This document shows, piece by piece, positions 11,494 to 22,421 of a DNA stretch of 64,000 bases. The number at the start of each line of letters is the position of its first letter. The stretch's first letter is position 1. The DNA comes from Dryas octopetala. Taxonomy: Eukaryota; Streptophyta; Magnoliopsida; Rosales; Rosaceae. The stretch spans positions 13,619,738-13,683,737 of the forward strand of contig OY992833.1 in assembly GCA_963921425.1 (NCBI GenBank), written 5' to 3'. The notes under the pieces were generated by a model that saw only the letters and a program-made list of their open reading frames with translations, did no database searches and had not been told where the DNA came from. A program made the position numbers and the translations under genes.

Positions 11494-11742
11494 TTACAAA
11501 GAATCAAAGATATACAATCCTAAGCTAAGCCCAAGACTAAGTCCAGCTAAATGGTCAGCAGTTCTCGTTAAACAAGCCCTATAAATGCAGGCCCAATCTC
11601 TATGAATAAGATCCTTGCAGCAGTTAAGCAGGCTAAAGAGAGGGTGATTAGCCTCCATAGTAGAACCAACCAACTGAACAGCAGAGAGAGTCACAATGAA
11701 CAACAACCTGCCTAAAACCTTCCACCTAGGCAAGAGAAACAC
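11494..11742 (-). pseudogene. LINE (L1-type) RNase H domain fragment
   Basis: Minus-strand frame of 82 codons whose pattern SAVQLVGS...HPLFSLLNCC..L...DW......CLTRTADHLAGLSL matches the C-terminal RNase H-like domain carried by plant L1-type non-LTR retrotransposons, including the terminal ADxLA block. No reverse transcriptase is seen upstream on that strand, so it is a 5'-truncated fossil. A domain captured by another gene cannot be excluded. Confidence 0.5.
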
Positions 11743-13568
11743 TTCTAAACAAACCCCAAAGCTTAGCCTAGCTCCAAAATGTCACCTCTACCAATTAATT
11801 TCTGAGATCTGAATAACTGCTCCAAAGATTTAGGATAATTCAAGTCAACTGGGGCAGTTATCATTAGCAGTCAAACTTCCTTTTGTTACCCCAATGGAAT
11901 AAAAGTTTGATATGGTAAAGTCCATATATATGAAAATTAACTTGCCCAGCATAAAATATGCATAAATACCATTAACAAATTTGAAAGTAAAAAAAGCCAT
12001 ATCAATGGATGACTTTAGTCAATGCTTTGCTGGGACCTTTATTTAATAAACCATATATTTTCATGTTTTCAAAAGTGAAAAACAGCCCTCATATATCATT
12101 CGATGCACCTGTCCAAACAAATGGTTGCTAAAACAATCACAGTATGAATGTCATGCAGCCTTCTTGGAGTGGGAAAAGAATGCATAAAAGTGTACCTAGG
12201 TTTTTGTTAATTAGAAGATAATCTATATTCCTTCTAGACTAAAACAGCTATACTCAAGAAACTGTACCTAGCTAGCTTGCTGAAGTCCCCAGTTGTGTGA
12301 TGTGCAACATCCTCTTCAAGGGACCTCTTATGGCAAGAATGATCGATAAGCCTGCCTATCCAAAAGTAGATCATGTGAAGATCAAGAACCTGATTGCTTT
12401 TAGTCCACTTCTTTTGTTGCTTTATTGTTCTCTCTGATTAAGAGAAATTCAGAAAACCAAATGTATCAGCCCTTTCAACGGATGTGTTTGCTTCCTCCCA
12501 CAAGTTTTTAGCCAAAGAGTAAGCTTGTGAAAACTAGTATCATGGATTCTTAGCCCCAAGATGGATATGATCAAGTCCTCATTGGTTCCCCATCCTGTAA
12601 TGATATTGATAAAAAGTTCAAGTTTACATAAAACCAAACAACCGAACAAGAAAATTAAGCGACAACACACAAAAAAATGAAGAAACTCTGGTCTAAAAAA
12701 TTAGCAGAGAAATAATTTATTTCATATATAAAAGAATATATGTACATAGAATGTCCTGCGAAAATTCATGCTGTTAAAAGTGCCTATAAATAAGATGGGC
12801 ATCCGACAATGATTGAAAGGTAATTCAAATCATTTCCAAAGCCAGAGAGTGCAGCATATATATAGAACATTAATACTACATATTCAAGAATCAAACAGAT
12901 CCAATAATTTTTTCAAACCCACTATTTATCTAACTTAATTTCCTAATTTATTTGGTAGTTGTAACTATAATGTAAAGTAGTTATCTCAATTAAGCCATAT
13001 ATATTTTGAGCAAGATGGGAAAATTGTATTTAATGTACACCCACTAATATGGTGTGACTTAGCAAAATCAATTAAAAATCATGAAAATTTGACCATATTT
13101 TCATGAAATAGCAACATAAGGGGAACTAGTTTCAATCCAAGGGTGGTTATTGCTCATATTTCTTGTAGTGGATATATGTACTCTATTTATACCAAGGGGT
13201 CATTACTATCTTGTTGGAAAACTCTCATTACTAGATATGGTATGATTAAAATTTAGAATAGTATGCTTAGTTTTTTTTTTTTTAAAACTAATATTATGCT
13301 TAGTTAGAAATTAATTTGGTGGCATAATATGACAAGAACTAGTACATTATACATTTATACGTGACTTATTCATTTCCACTCTCCTAACAAATCTATGGTA
13401 ACAAAATCACTGCAATTTTGACATCTAAATTCTAAAGAATTGATTAAATTACAAACAGTGTTAAAATAAAATAAATTAAAACTTTTTTTTTTAGAATATG
13501 CAATCCACTGCCTCCTTAGTATCTGACTTCAAAATTAAATAACAATAACCCAAGTCAATATATAGCTA
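11743..13568. other. Intergenic DNA, nothing recognised
   Basis: No coding region, tRNA or delimited repeat could be supported in this stretch; short open frames are random. Confidence 0.4.
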
Positions 13569-14186
13569 GTTCAAATCAAGGAATTAAATTTTGGATTTCG
13601 AAGAAATTTCGATTGAAATTTCGAAAATTTTTAAATTTCAACAAAAATTAGACGGAAACGACGAAAATTGCAATCAAAATATGAAAATTTTTAATGAAAC
13701 TTTACCATATGTTTATTTAACATATTATGTACTAAATAAATAAAAAATATTGAAAAAATCAAATTATATAGTAGGTTTTATGTGATATAAGGTGAATATA
13801 ATGCGCGCTGGAGCAAATACTGTTAAATAAAATTAGTATAATGAATAAACAAAATAGTGAGTAATTTTAAACCCCCTAACCAACCTAAAAGTTTTCCTAA
13901 ACCCCCACCCATCTAGAAACTCTCTCAAAATCCCCTAAAACTTATAATACCTTTTTTACCCTTCTCACGCGCTTTGATGCACTCTGACGCGTGCGCTGAC
14001 GCTCTCTGACGCGTGCTGACGTGGATCAATGAAATTGAATTTCAGAAATTCAGTTACACTAAAAAAATATAATTTTACATTTTTATTAACTAGAATAAAA
14101 AAATAATTACGCCATTATTTTGTACGGAAAAAAAATAATAATTAAACCTTTACTTGATAAAAAATAACAATTATATCAATTAAGTG

Positions 14187-14312
14187 TTTCACTAGAGACT
14201 AAATTTAGTTTCAGTCTGAATTCAATTTCAGTGAATTTAGTTTCATTGTATTCATTAAATTCAAATTCAGTTCACTGAATGCACTGAAATTGAATTTAAT
14301 TAGTGAAACTGA
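14187..14312. repeat. Hairpin-forming inverted repeat
   Basis: TTTCACTA at the left pairs with TTAGTGAAA at the right, and AATTCAATTTCAGTG pairs with CACTGAAATTGAATT, giving a long imperfect hairpin inside the hAT element. Confidence 0.5.
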
Positions 14313-15209
14313 AACCCTAAACAACGTCGTCCGATCACCTCATGCGCAAAGAGTACACGACAGCCGCCACTGCCTCGATCTGTTTCTACCTACAAATTTG
14401 ATTCATCATATTTCAGGACCATAATTTCATTCAAAATTCATTTAAAACTCATGTTTCACGAACTGAAACTGTTTAATCAATAAATGAAGTAAATTTGTAT
14501 ATACATATAAATCAATTAAAAAACCCACATTTATATCCGATTAATAACAAATTCAATTAAAACAGATTCGCAAACTATACATTTCACAAACATATTCACA
14601 AATCAATTTCAAATTAGGGCTTTTGAAATTCAAAGCAATTGAACCCAAATTTGTATACCAGTAGATAGAGACTGTCGATGGGAGAAGAATGAGACCAGAA
14701 CCACTTCAATCCGCCGCCAGAATCGCTGGCAACGGCAGTGGTAAGTCTCGGACCTTCTCGGCATCGATTCGCTGTCCACGATGGTCAGTTGGAGAATCGG
14801 AGACTACCATCACACTCACCACATTGAGAGGAAGCTTTTGGAAGTAGAGAGCGGCTGTGACGTCGCCGGAATCTTGAAGTCACCGCCGGAGATGAAGATC
14901 GGACTTCGGGCTGCATTTGGGTTGCTGTGGGTTTTCTGGGAAAGAGAAGGCCATGGATAGATAGAGGAGGAAGAGGCGAGAAGAACCCAACCAGTCCAGC
15001 ACCTCGTCGTCGCCGAAATAGGCGGATCGCCGGCGAGGGAGCTCTGGTTTGCGTAGACCTGATCCGACGTCGATGTTATGTTTCGCGGAGAGTGGAGGGC
15101 AAGGAGAGGAAGAGGGATGAGAGGCGAGCGTGATAGGACCGGTATCGCCGGCAACAGTCGCCAGATGGCGGCGCACGCGCCGTCGACAGCAGCGGGGAGA
15201 GAGAGCATG

Positions 15210-15214
15210 CAAAT

Positions 15215-15255
<41 letters not shown>
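15210..15255. repeat. (GA)n microsatellite
   Basis: A continuous GAGAGA tract of about 20 dinucleotides within the GC-rich interior of the hAT element. The Ser/Leu-rich open frames on the other strand come from this tract. Confidence 0.9.
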
Positions 15256-15256
<1 letters not shown>

Positions 15257-15751
15257 ACATAGATGGAAAATGAAAACAAAGAAAAGGGCGGGTAAAATTG
15301 GAAAATTAAAAGATGGGGAGTCAAACTTGGCTGGGTATTAGTTGACTAGGGAGTTTAGAAAAATATTAAGTATAAGATTAAGGGTTATGGGAGAGGTATA
15401 TTTTGGGTGGAGGTTATGAGAGATTTTCTCTGTAACTAGGGGGTTTATAATTATTAACATTAAACAAAATTAATATATTATTTATACTGTATAATTTAAT
15501 TATACACTAAAATCTAAACCCTAATACTCTATATATTCTATATACCCTAATACTCTTTATACTTTATAATCTATACATTAAACCCTATATACTCTATATT
15601 CTTTAGGATATTAGGTTTTAGGCCCTTTAGAATACTTTTAATTATTTTTTTATATAGAAATGTATTAAAGTTTAAAGTTTAAAATAACTAAACGAAATCT
15701 CAAACTTTTTTTTTTCTTTCCAATTGCCCAAAGGCCCCAATCCCCCCCTCC

Positions 15752-15783
<32 letters not shown>

Positions 15784-15892
15784 CTTTCCTTACTTTTTTT
15801 CCCAATGCCTCTCTCTTCAGTCTTTTTTTTTTTTTTTTAATCTTTCCTTCATTTTTTCCCGTGCCTCTCACGTCAAGCTTTGTCTTTACTAA

Positions 15893-16260
15893 GTGTAACA
15901 ACCCAAATTTTGGCTTATGGTAATTTTGTTACTTAAATTTTTCAAATTTGTTTTAAGGTTTGTTTAAAAGAATTAGAAATTTCTTTAAATTTATTTTAAC
16001 TAACTTAGACCTTTGGTTGTGGTTCTAGAGCTTAGTTGTGTGGAAATGAATTTTAGAAAATGAAAATTCAAGAATTTGGCGATTAGTTTTTTTTTCAGAA
16101 TTAAATTATAAGAGTAGGATTTTTCATAATTTTTCTGAAAGCAATTTGACTATTTTGAGGTTATAGGAAATTAGTACTCATCAATACGAGTCCGTAAAAT
16201 TTTTTGGTGAATTATTTGGAGTCTCAAGCTATTTTTGGTGAATTTCTAAAGTTGAAGAAA
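15893..16260 (+). repeat. LTR-like retrotransposon fragment
   Basis: Begins TGTAACAACCCAAATTTTGG, a start typical of Ty3/gypsy LTRs, and contains ACGAGTCCGTA followed by GAGTCTCAAGCTATTTTT. A related text (ACGAGTCCGTAGGAATTT, then GAGCTATTTTTAATT) forms part of the arms of the fold-back element at 47605-48722, so both carry pieces of one repeat. Confidence 0.4.
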
Positions 16261-16424
16261 ATAGAAAATATGAAAATTTCATTAATTTCATTAAATTTTG
16301 ATAAATTTCGGTAAATTTCACCGAAATTTTTGTCTTCCTGAAAAATTATTAAACATGTGTTTCGATTTCAGAACCCTAAAAAAAAGAAATTTTTCGGAGA
16401 AATTTCATACCTTGGTTCAAACCC

Positions 16425-18330
16425 ATATGCACCAACAAAGTTCCCCTTCAAGGGGCTTACCTCGGAAGCGGTAGAAGACCTCGAAGGAGAAGACCTCGTA
16501 TTCATACTTGAGGAATGAGGACCGACCCAACACGCTTTGAAAAGCCCGTCCAGAATTCTGAGTCACCTTACTATCAAATTAATAAGACATCTTTACACTA
16601 CACAGACCAAGAAGAGACACAGATTTATGGTTATGGCTCTAAATAAAATATAAGGTTTTTTTGGGGTCAGAACCACACATTAACTCGAATTAATAAAACA
16701 AAAAAGAGAGAAAGAAGAAACCTGTAAAATACAAAAAAAAAAAAAAATCTGAGCTTGAGCCAAATCACCGAGCCAAGAAAATACAGATCGCTGAGCAAAG
16801 ACACGAAGAACATCAAGCACCTGTGAATGACAATTAAGAAACGTGAAGATTTTCAAACCCTACCCCCTTTTTATACGCCCCAAACCCTGGGGTAATCGCC
16901 ATAATTCAAAGAGGCAGGGTTGCACAAGATCATGACATATGGCAGACACAATACCGACATGCTTCAAACTTCCAACCACCATCGCCAAAGTAACTAACCA
17001 CGGCCTGCCACGTGTCCCCAATAAGCTCAAACTGACACACACCAACCCTCACATCCCTTGCGAGAATTCCATTGTTGGGGGACTCTGACCTGATTACCAC
17101 CTAGGCAGACAAGTAGAGGTGTACAATGGGTCGGGCCGACCTGAATCCGGCACAGGCCCGGCCCATTTAAAGTGGGCTCCGCTCGGCCCGGCCGGTTAAT
17201 AAGTGGGTCGGGTTGAGCCCGACCTATACTGAGCCAATGTTTTCTATCCAGTTAAGTCGGTTCAGCCCGAGCCCGTTTTGTGTTGGGTCGGTCCAAGCCC
17301 GTTATGGGTTTAGGCCGGCCCGTTTATACTAGTATTTTTCAATTTTTTTTTTAATTTATTATCAGCCTTGTTTCAATTTTTAATTTTGATTTTGGTGGTG
17401 AAATTAGATAGAAAATGAAATGAAAACAGTATAAAATTCAAAAATTTGATAGAAAATGGAATGACATAAAAACTATTTGATTTATTAAATAATAATAGAA
17501 ACTTAAAATAATTAATCGAGTCAGCCCGGCTCGGCACGACCCATTATTGGGTGGGCCATGGGCTGGGCTAGGCATAAGGTTTAAAATAATTTGGGCCGGC
17601 TCGGCCCGGCCCGATTATTAAATGGGCCAGCCCAAGCACGGCACGAAGCACGAATGAACCGATTTTAAATGAGCTGGGCCGGCTCGTTGTACACCTCTAC
17701 AGACAAGCAATTTACCATCGACCCGTGAGAATATTTCTGCTCGAAATAAGAAGAATAAAAAGTCCCCAAGCAAGGAATTTCTTGCATGGGAATTTGGGGG
17801 ATTTGTTGATACAGATACATCTACTGAGCATAAATATGAACAACACGCTAAGGTCGATATATTAGAAAACTAAACTGTGACCAACTTGGCCCATAACCAA
17901 ATCCATTCTCAAAGCACAAGTAAAGACTACCGAGCGGCCTACACATCAAGGCGCACAGAGCACTTAGTGCACATGCCAGCTCCTCTCCCACCCACGTGGG
18001 ATCCACTTCTAGTTGCCCAGGAAGACCATGCTCCCAAACAAAGCTGACTATCCATGTGGCAAGGAAAGGAGAGGACACATGCTCAAGCATCACTATTAAT
18101 ACCCTCATCATTATGAAAAGGAGGTTAGACATTTATTACACACATTTACTTTTTTTACTTTGTTAAGCTTACTAACTTGAGCGTCGGAGGACCTTAGGCT
18201 GTTATCACACCGGTACCTATCCACCTGACCGTAGAGGACTTGATCATTCACTATCGACCTCACATCATCCCAACCACTTGGATCAGAAGCTAGACCTTGT
18301 AGATTGTCGAGCTCAAGTTTGTGTAACAAC
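16425..18330 (+). mobile_element. LTR-retrotransposon remnant with probable 3' LTR (17798-18330)
   Basis: At 17785-17797 a purine-rich GGGAATTTGGGGGATT looks like a polypurine tract. Directly after it TGTTGATACAG begins an LTR-like segment, which contains ACTTGAGCGTCGGAGGACC, a sequence I associate with plant gypsy LTRs, and ends near 18330 in TAACAACA. TG...CA ends and the tract make this the likely 3' LTR of a decayed element whose interior is 16425-17790. No protein domain is recognisable and no 5-bp duplication was found. It is split by the hAT MITE at 17114-17699. Confidence 0.5.
17114..17699 (+). mobile_element. hAT MITE, 586 bp, perfect 8-bp duplication
   Basis: Perfect 13-bp inverted ends, TAGAGGTGTACAA ... 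TTGTACACCTCTA, flanked by CAGACAAG at 17106-17113 and 17700-17707. This is the reference copy of the GC-rich family that also occurs at 3839-4331 and 6371-7000. Its flanks are packed with GGGCCGGCCC-like text around an AT-rich core, with no coding capacity. Confidence 0.92.
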
Positions 18331-18587
18331 ACAACCTACTCAAAGTTTGGACAAAAGTCTTAACAAAAGTAGACGGAAAAAGAGTAACAATAGCATCACA
18401 ACTCCGGATTGCATGCTATGATGATTCCACCTCGCAATGATATTGAAAATAAGAATTAGACTGAACCACATGGCGCTGCAAAATAGCCTCGAGAGAATAT
18501 TATGCAAAAATCTCCAAAAAAAAGTGTGAAATCTTTAGAGGAAGCTTAGGTTTCTAGGGATGCTGCCATATTATGTTGGTATATATA

Positions 18588-18706
18588 TGAAGCCGATCAG
18601 GTGCGGACATTTGCACTGTGCGAATGCCGCATCTGACCGTTGGATCACGTTGGTTGATCTGATCTAACGGTCAGATGCGACGCTCGCACTTGAATCAGAC
18701 TGGGTA
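18588..18706. mobile_element. Short fold-back element in a TA tract
   Basis: Lies between GGTATATATATG and GGGTATATATAG. The two arms share GCATCTGACCGTTGGATCA / TGATCTAACGGTCAGATGC in inverted order around a small loop. No coding capacity. Confidence 0.6.
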
Positions 18707-18721
18707 TATATAGATATATAT

Positions 18722-19120
18722 ATAGGCCCCTTTAAGTGTGGGATCTCATAAATAATTTTATTTGTGGGATCCCTCATAAGGTTTATTTTATATAATATTT
18801 CAACGATCTTAGCCGTCTATTCTTTAGATCTCTATTCAAAGATTATTCTTGCAAAAAATTATCCAAATTGGAAATCATTTGCCTATATAACTTTGATAAA
18901 ATAAATAGATGAACAAAATATTTTTGACAAAACTGTCTATTTTTTTTTATCAAAGTTGCATAGTCAAATGATTTTCGATTTGTCTAATTTTTTGTAAGGA
19001 TGATTTATAAATAGAGATCTTAAAAAGAGATGGTTTAGATTATTGAAAAACTACATAGAGTGGACCCATTCACTCCATCCTACAAATAAGCTTAAATGTG
19101 GGATCCCACACTTGAAGGGA
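18722..19120. mobile_element. Fold-back MITE in a TA tract
   Basis: Ends are inverted: the left has TTTAAGTGTGGGATC and the right, on the minus strand, TTCAAGTGTGGGATCC. The element is nearly palindromic throughout, with ATAATCTTTGAA-like arms, and sits between TATATATAGG and TGTATATATATAG. Its inner arms share text with the elements at 19131 and 63720. Confidence 0.7.
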
Positions 19121-19130
19121 TCTGTATATA

Positions 19131-19535
19131 TATAGGAGTGCTCTAAAACTAATCAATTAACAAGTTAATAAGAAACTAGCCATGCTTTTGGGTTCATCAC
19201 ATAACTAATTTCAGAATCCGAACTATCAATTATTTAGGCCCTACTTCAAAGATCATCATTGCAAAAAATCAAGTAAATCGAAAATCATGTAGTCATTTAA
19301 TTAAGATCAAATAAATAGACGATCAGTATTTTCGATAAAAGCATATAAATAGTTGTTATTATAATCAAATGACTAAATGACTTCTGATTTTAGAGATTTT
19401 TTAGAGAGATGATCTTTGAAGTAAAATCTAAAAAATAGACGGTTCAGATTTTAAGATTACATTGTGCAGTAAGCCCAACAGGGTGGTTAGTTTTGTATTA
19501 ACTTACTAATCAGTTAATTTTAGAACATTTTTATA
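19131..19535. mobile_element. Fold-back MITE in a TA tract
   Basis: The left end GTGCTCTAAAACTAATCAATT matches the right end in inverted form (ATGTTCTAAAATTAACTGATT on the minus strand), followed by AAGTTAATA in both arms. It lies between TATATATAGGA and TTTTTATATATATATG. The inner arms carry GATGATCTTTGAAGTA and ATAGACGGTTCAGAT in inverted copies. Confidence 0.7.
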
Positions 19536-19569
19536 TATATATGTGGTATCTTAAAATTTTTATTCAGTA

Positions 19570-20525
19570 GACTTATTTGCTTTATAAATATAGATTAACA
19601 AATTAGTGGGATTAGGTATTGCTGAATTCATGTGGGTCATAGACTTATAGGGGCCAAGCCCACAATCTCTATATTCAAAATTTTAACTCACGAAATCAGT
19701 TTTATCTGGCTCTTGGTGCATACTTCAAAGTTCAAAACACATGGTCGATTGATCGGCAGTAGCGGCTAATCCATCAACAAGCCACTGTCAAAACTTCTAA
19801 TACGTGTTTGACTTTCCACAAGGATTTTTATTTTGCATATGCAAGTTAAGCAATTAATAATTATGACCTTTTAAAATAATACATTGAGAGCATAAAGTCT
19901 ACGTAAAATGTAGACATTCTAAATAAATGAATAATGCTATACTTACCACATTTTTTATACCACATTCTTATACCATCTCACGTGTCATTACTTTATTGGA
20001 CATAGTTTTTCTTTTTCTTTTTGGGTTTTTCTTTTTATTTTTTATTATCCAATGTATGAATGCCATGTAAGTTGCCACATAAGGTGGTATGAAATTATGG
20101 TATAAAAATGTGGTATATCTAGCACTACTGTAAAATTATCTAAACCAATTTAAAGATTTAGACTAATTCACTTACCTTCTTAAAAAAATAATATTGAATT
20201 TGTTTTTAAGATTATACATTTCTCTCATATTAAGATAAGAATAAGAGTAGGTGGCCAAAAAAAAAAAGATAAGAATAAGAGTAGCATGACTTATAAGTTA
20301 AAACACTTTCACCATACACTATTATTAAACAATATATGACAAGATTTGTCATAAAAAAAACAAAATATGACAATATGAAAATTCACTCTTTCAGAATCTT
20401 TATCCACTTCATAAAAAGAAATTAAAAAATTAGTGGAATGAGGTACGGTGGAATTAATGTGGGTCATAGGCTCCAAGCTGACAATCAGAAACTAATAATT
20501 AAAGCCTTAGGTGCAAATTCAAGGA
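19570..20525 (+). repeat. Direct duplication flanking about 650 bp
   Basis: Segment 19590-19730 (AAATTAGTGGGATTAGGTA, then ATGTGGGTCATAGACT and CCAAGC) recurs in diverged form at about 20425-20530 (AAATTAGTGGAATGAGGTA, ATGTGGGTCATAGGCT, CCAAGC), same orientation. It is an old segmental duplication or two copies of one dispersed repeat. Confidence 0.5.
19931..20127. mobile_element. Small MITE
   Basis: The left end ATGCTATACTTACCACATTT and the right end, on the minus strand, GTGCTAGATATACCACATTT are inverted repeats of about 30 bp. A T-rich centre separates the two arms. No coding capacity and no certain target duplication. Confidence 0.55.
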
Positions 20526-20847
20526 AAAAAAAAAAAAAAGCGTATGATGCAAAGTTGGCAAACCACTTAAATAATTAGCTAATAACAATTAATATAAACG
20601 AATAAAACAAGAAGAAAAATAAAATAAAGGATGCAACATCATGCAACTGTTGCTATGATCTTGGGGATGTGACACTTTTTCAGGTAGCCGACACAGCCAT
20701 CGCCTTGATTCTAACACTCCATTACCCTCCACATGCACCCATTTGCATACTCTCAATACAAAAGTAAAAAAAAACTATAAAATAAAATAAAAACAAACCA
20801 TTTAAAAATTCAAGAACCAAAAAGAAAAAAAAAATGATTTTTTTTTA

Positions 20848-21232
20848 CATTTTACCCACAATCTCACTTTATCATTTTAAAAAAAATTGTCTTAATTTAT
20901 CACATGAATTAAAAATTTGTTGCAATGTATCATATATGGCTAATTTTATCTAAATTTTTATTAAAAATAAAAGTATTTTGGTCTTTTTTAAGTTTTTATT
21001 ATTAGAAAAAAATGATTTTTTTACACTTTATTTATTTTGACACAATAAAAAATTAACTTGAAAAGATTAAAATACTTTTATTTTTAACAAAAATTTAGAT
21101 AAAATAAGCCTGAAGTAGTATTTTGTAATAAATTTTTAATTTATGTGATAAATTGAGATAATTTGTTTTTTTAAGTAATAAAATAAGGTTGAGCTTAAAA
21201 TTTAGGTGAATAAAATATAATAAAATTTATAA
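20848..21232. mobile_element. Fold-back element
   Basis: Long inverted arms: TTAATTTATCACATGAATTA and TTATCTAAATTTTTATTAAA on the left reappear inverted at 21090-21165. The whole segment is about 385 bp, AT-rich and non-coding. Confidence 0.6.
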
Positions 21233-21239
21233 AATATAT

Positions 21240-22421
21240 ATATATATATATATATTTCGTTTTCTGCCGAGATTCCCACCCGCTGCAACAATTCTTGAGT
21301 CCCGAACACTCTTTTCACCACCTCTGCATTCATTCTGAACCCCCAAAACAACCCAAGGCTCCAAGCCAAGGTGGGTCAGGTCCCAGATTTTCTATAGTTT
21401 TATGATGTGCATGTGTGTATTGTGTGTTGTGTGTTGTGTGTTTTTGTGTCAGACCCTGACAGCTCTTCTTTGTATCTCAATCATCCAATAAGCCTGGCAT
21501 CAATTATTCCCCATCTCCCTTTTTCTGTTTGCTGCAAAGAAATTTCCAACACCACCCCATCCCCATGTTCAGTCCACAACACACTTCTCATCAGTACTTC
21601 ATCTTCGCCTAGTCTTCTTCAAAAAGTTGCCTTTTAAGCCTTTTTTTTTTTTTTTTACTGTGATCTGGAATTTTCTTCATAAACTCGCTCAATTTTGTTT
21701 TCTTCTTGCCCAAAAGCAAAAATAATAAAACCCATTTTGTTTTTTTTATGAAATATGAATAAATTGCCAATGCCTCTATTTCCGTTACAGTCCTTTACTC
21801 CATTTTCTTTTCTGGGTTGTTGAGTGTTCTCTGTTTTACGCCACCATTAATACCCATTTGCTGAAAACCTCCCTTATTTAATTTCTTTGTTGATTTTTTT
21901 GATTTATTTATATTTTGGATATAAATTCCATCTGGGTTGGCCTCTGATTTAATTTTTTTTTTTTCCTAAAAAGGATGTTTACCATTATTAGTGCGGAAAG
22001 CTCATACCTACCCAACCTGAATCTTGTGCAATGTACGTTTCCCTACTTGTGTTTTGTGTGATCAAACCCTTCTTTGGTAATAAGTTTTATTTGCTTGTAA
22101 AGCTCACTCACAGTTTCCCATCTCTGCAACCCGTCAAAGTCCACAATTAAATTCTTTGCTTCTATATTGGCACTAAGAAAAATCCTATTTTCTTTTTTTC
22201 CCCATCTGGGTATTGAGAAAAACCCTACCTTTTTACCCCCATTCTCTGATTTCTGTGTTCCCATATGAAATCTTGAGTTTTTCAATCCGGGTTTGGTGAG
22301 AAAAACGCTTTCTTTATAGACCCATGTGCAGGATCATGTGTTTGTGCATGAAAGCTTGAAGCTTTTTTCATCTGGGTTTGGAGCTTTTTCACTCTGATGC
22401 CTATTGTGGGGGTGTCCAAAA
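21240..22421 (+). promoter_or_regulatory. Upstream and leader region of the DUF936 gene
   Basis: Follows a (TA)n tract at about 21235-21255. It holds a GTGTGT/TTGTGTG tract at 21412-21450 and long pyrimidine-rich stretches typical of a 5' leader. The phrase ATCTGGGTTTGG and close variants recurs four times between 21930 and 22380. No TATA box stands out. Open frames on either strand here show no motif. Confidence 0.4.

Larger units (their letters stand above)
13863..15462. mobile_element. Possible element nested in the hAT, TIR TAAACCCCCTA
   Basis: The left boundary reads TAATTTTAAACCCCCTAA and the right boundary, on the minus strand, TAATTATAAACCCCCTAG. Both continue with loosely similar C-rich text for about 60 bp. 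No convincing target duplication is present, so this is a weak call. The interior 14650-15200 is GC-rich and resembles the leader of a plant gene, with no coding domain recognised. Confidence 0.3.
13577..16414 (+). mobile_element. hAT element without transposase, 8-bp target duplication
   Basis: A 2838-bp element. The left end is CAAGGAATTAAATTTTGG and the right end, on the minus strand, CAAGGTATGAAATTTC. It is flanked by GTTCAAAT (13569-13576) and GTTCAAAC (16415-16422), an 8-bp duplication with one mismatch, which is diagnostic of hAT. The first 260 bp closely follow the left end of the hAT at 41477-46394, including a shared TATAGTAGGTTTTAT and ATGCGCGCTGG, so both belong to one family. The subterminal zones are crowded with GAAATTTCG-like motifs, probably transposase-binding sites. 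No transposase is encoded. The interior holds a GC-rich segment, a GA microsatellite, pyrimidine tracts and an LTR fragment, so it has collected foreign DNA. Confidence 0.85.

Noticed and set aside
14816-15324. Overlapping Ser/Leu- and Arg-rich frames on both strands
   Set aside because: They come from the GA microsatellite and a GC-rich segment; none has a recognisable domain.
15665-15901. Minus-strand frame rich in Lys
   Set aside because: Produced by long T/pyrimidine tracts on the plus strand; low-complexity artefact.
17798-18330. Complete solo LTR
   Set aside because: TG...CA ends and a polypurine-like tract are present, but no 5-bp duplication was found, so only a remnant is claimed.
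22043-22285. 80-codon minus-strand frame upstream of the DUF936 gene
   Set aside because: Lies in the probable 5' leader, has no motif and no promoter-like context on that strand.
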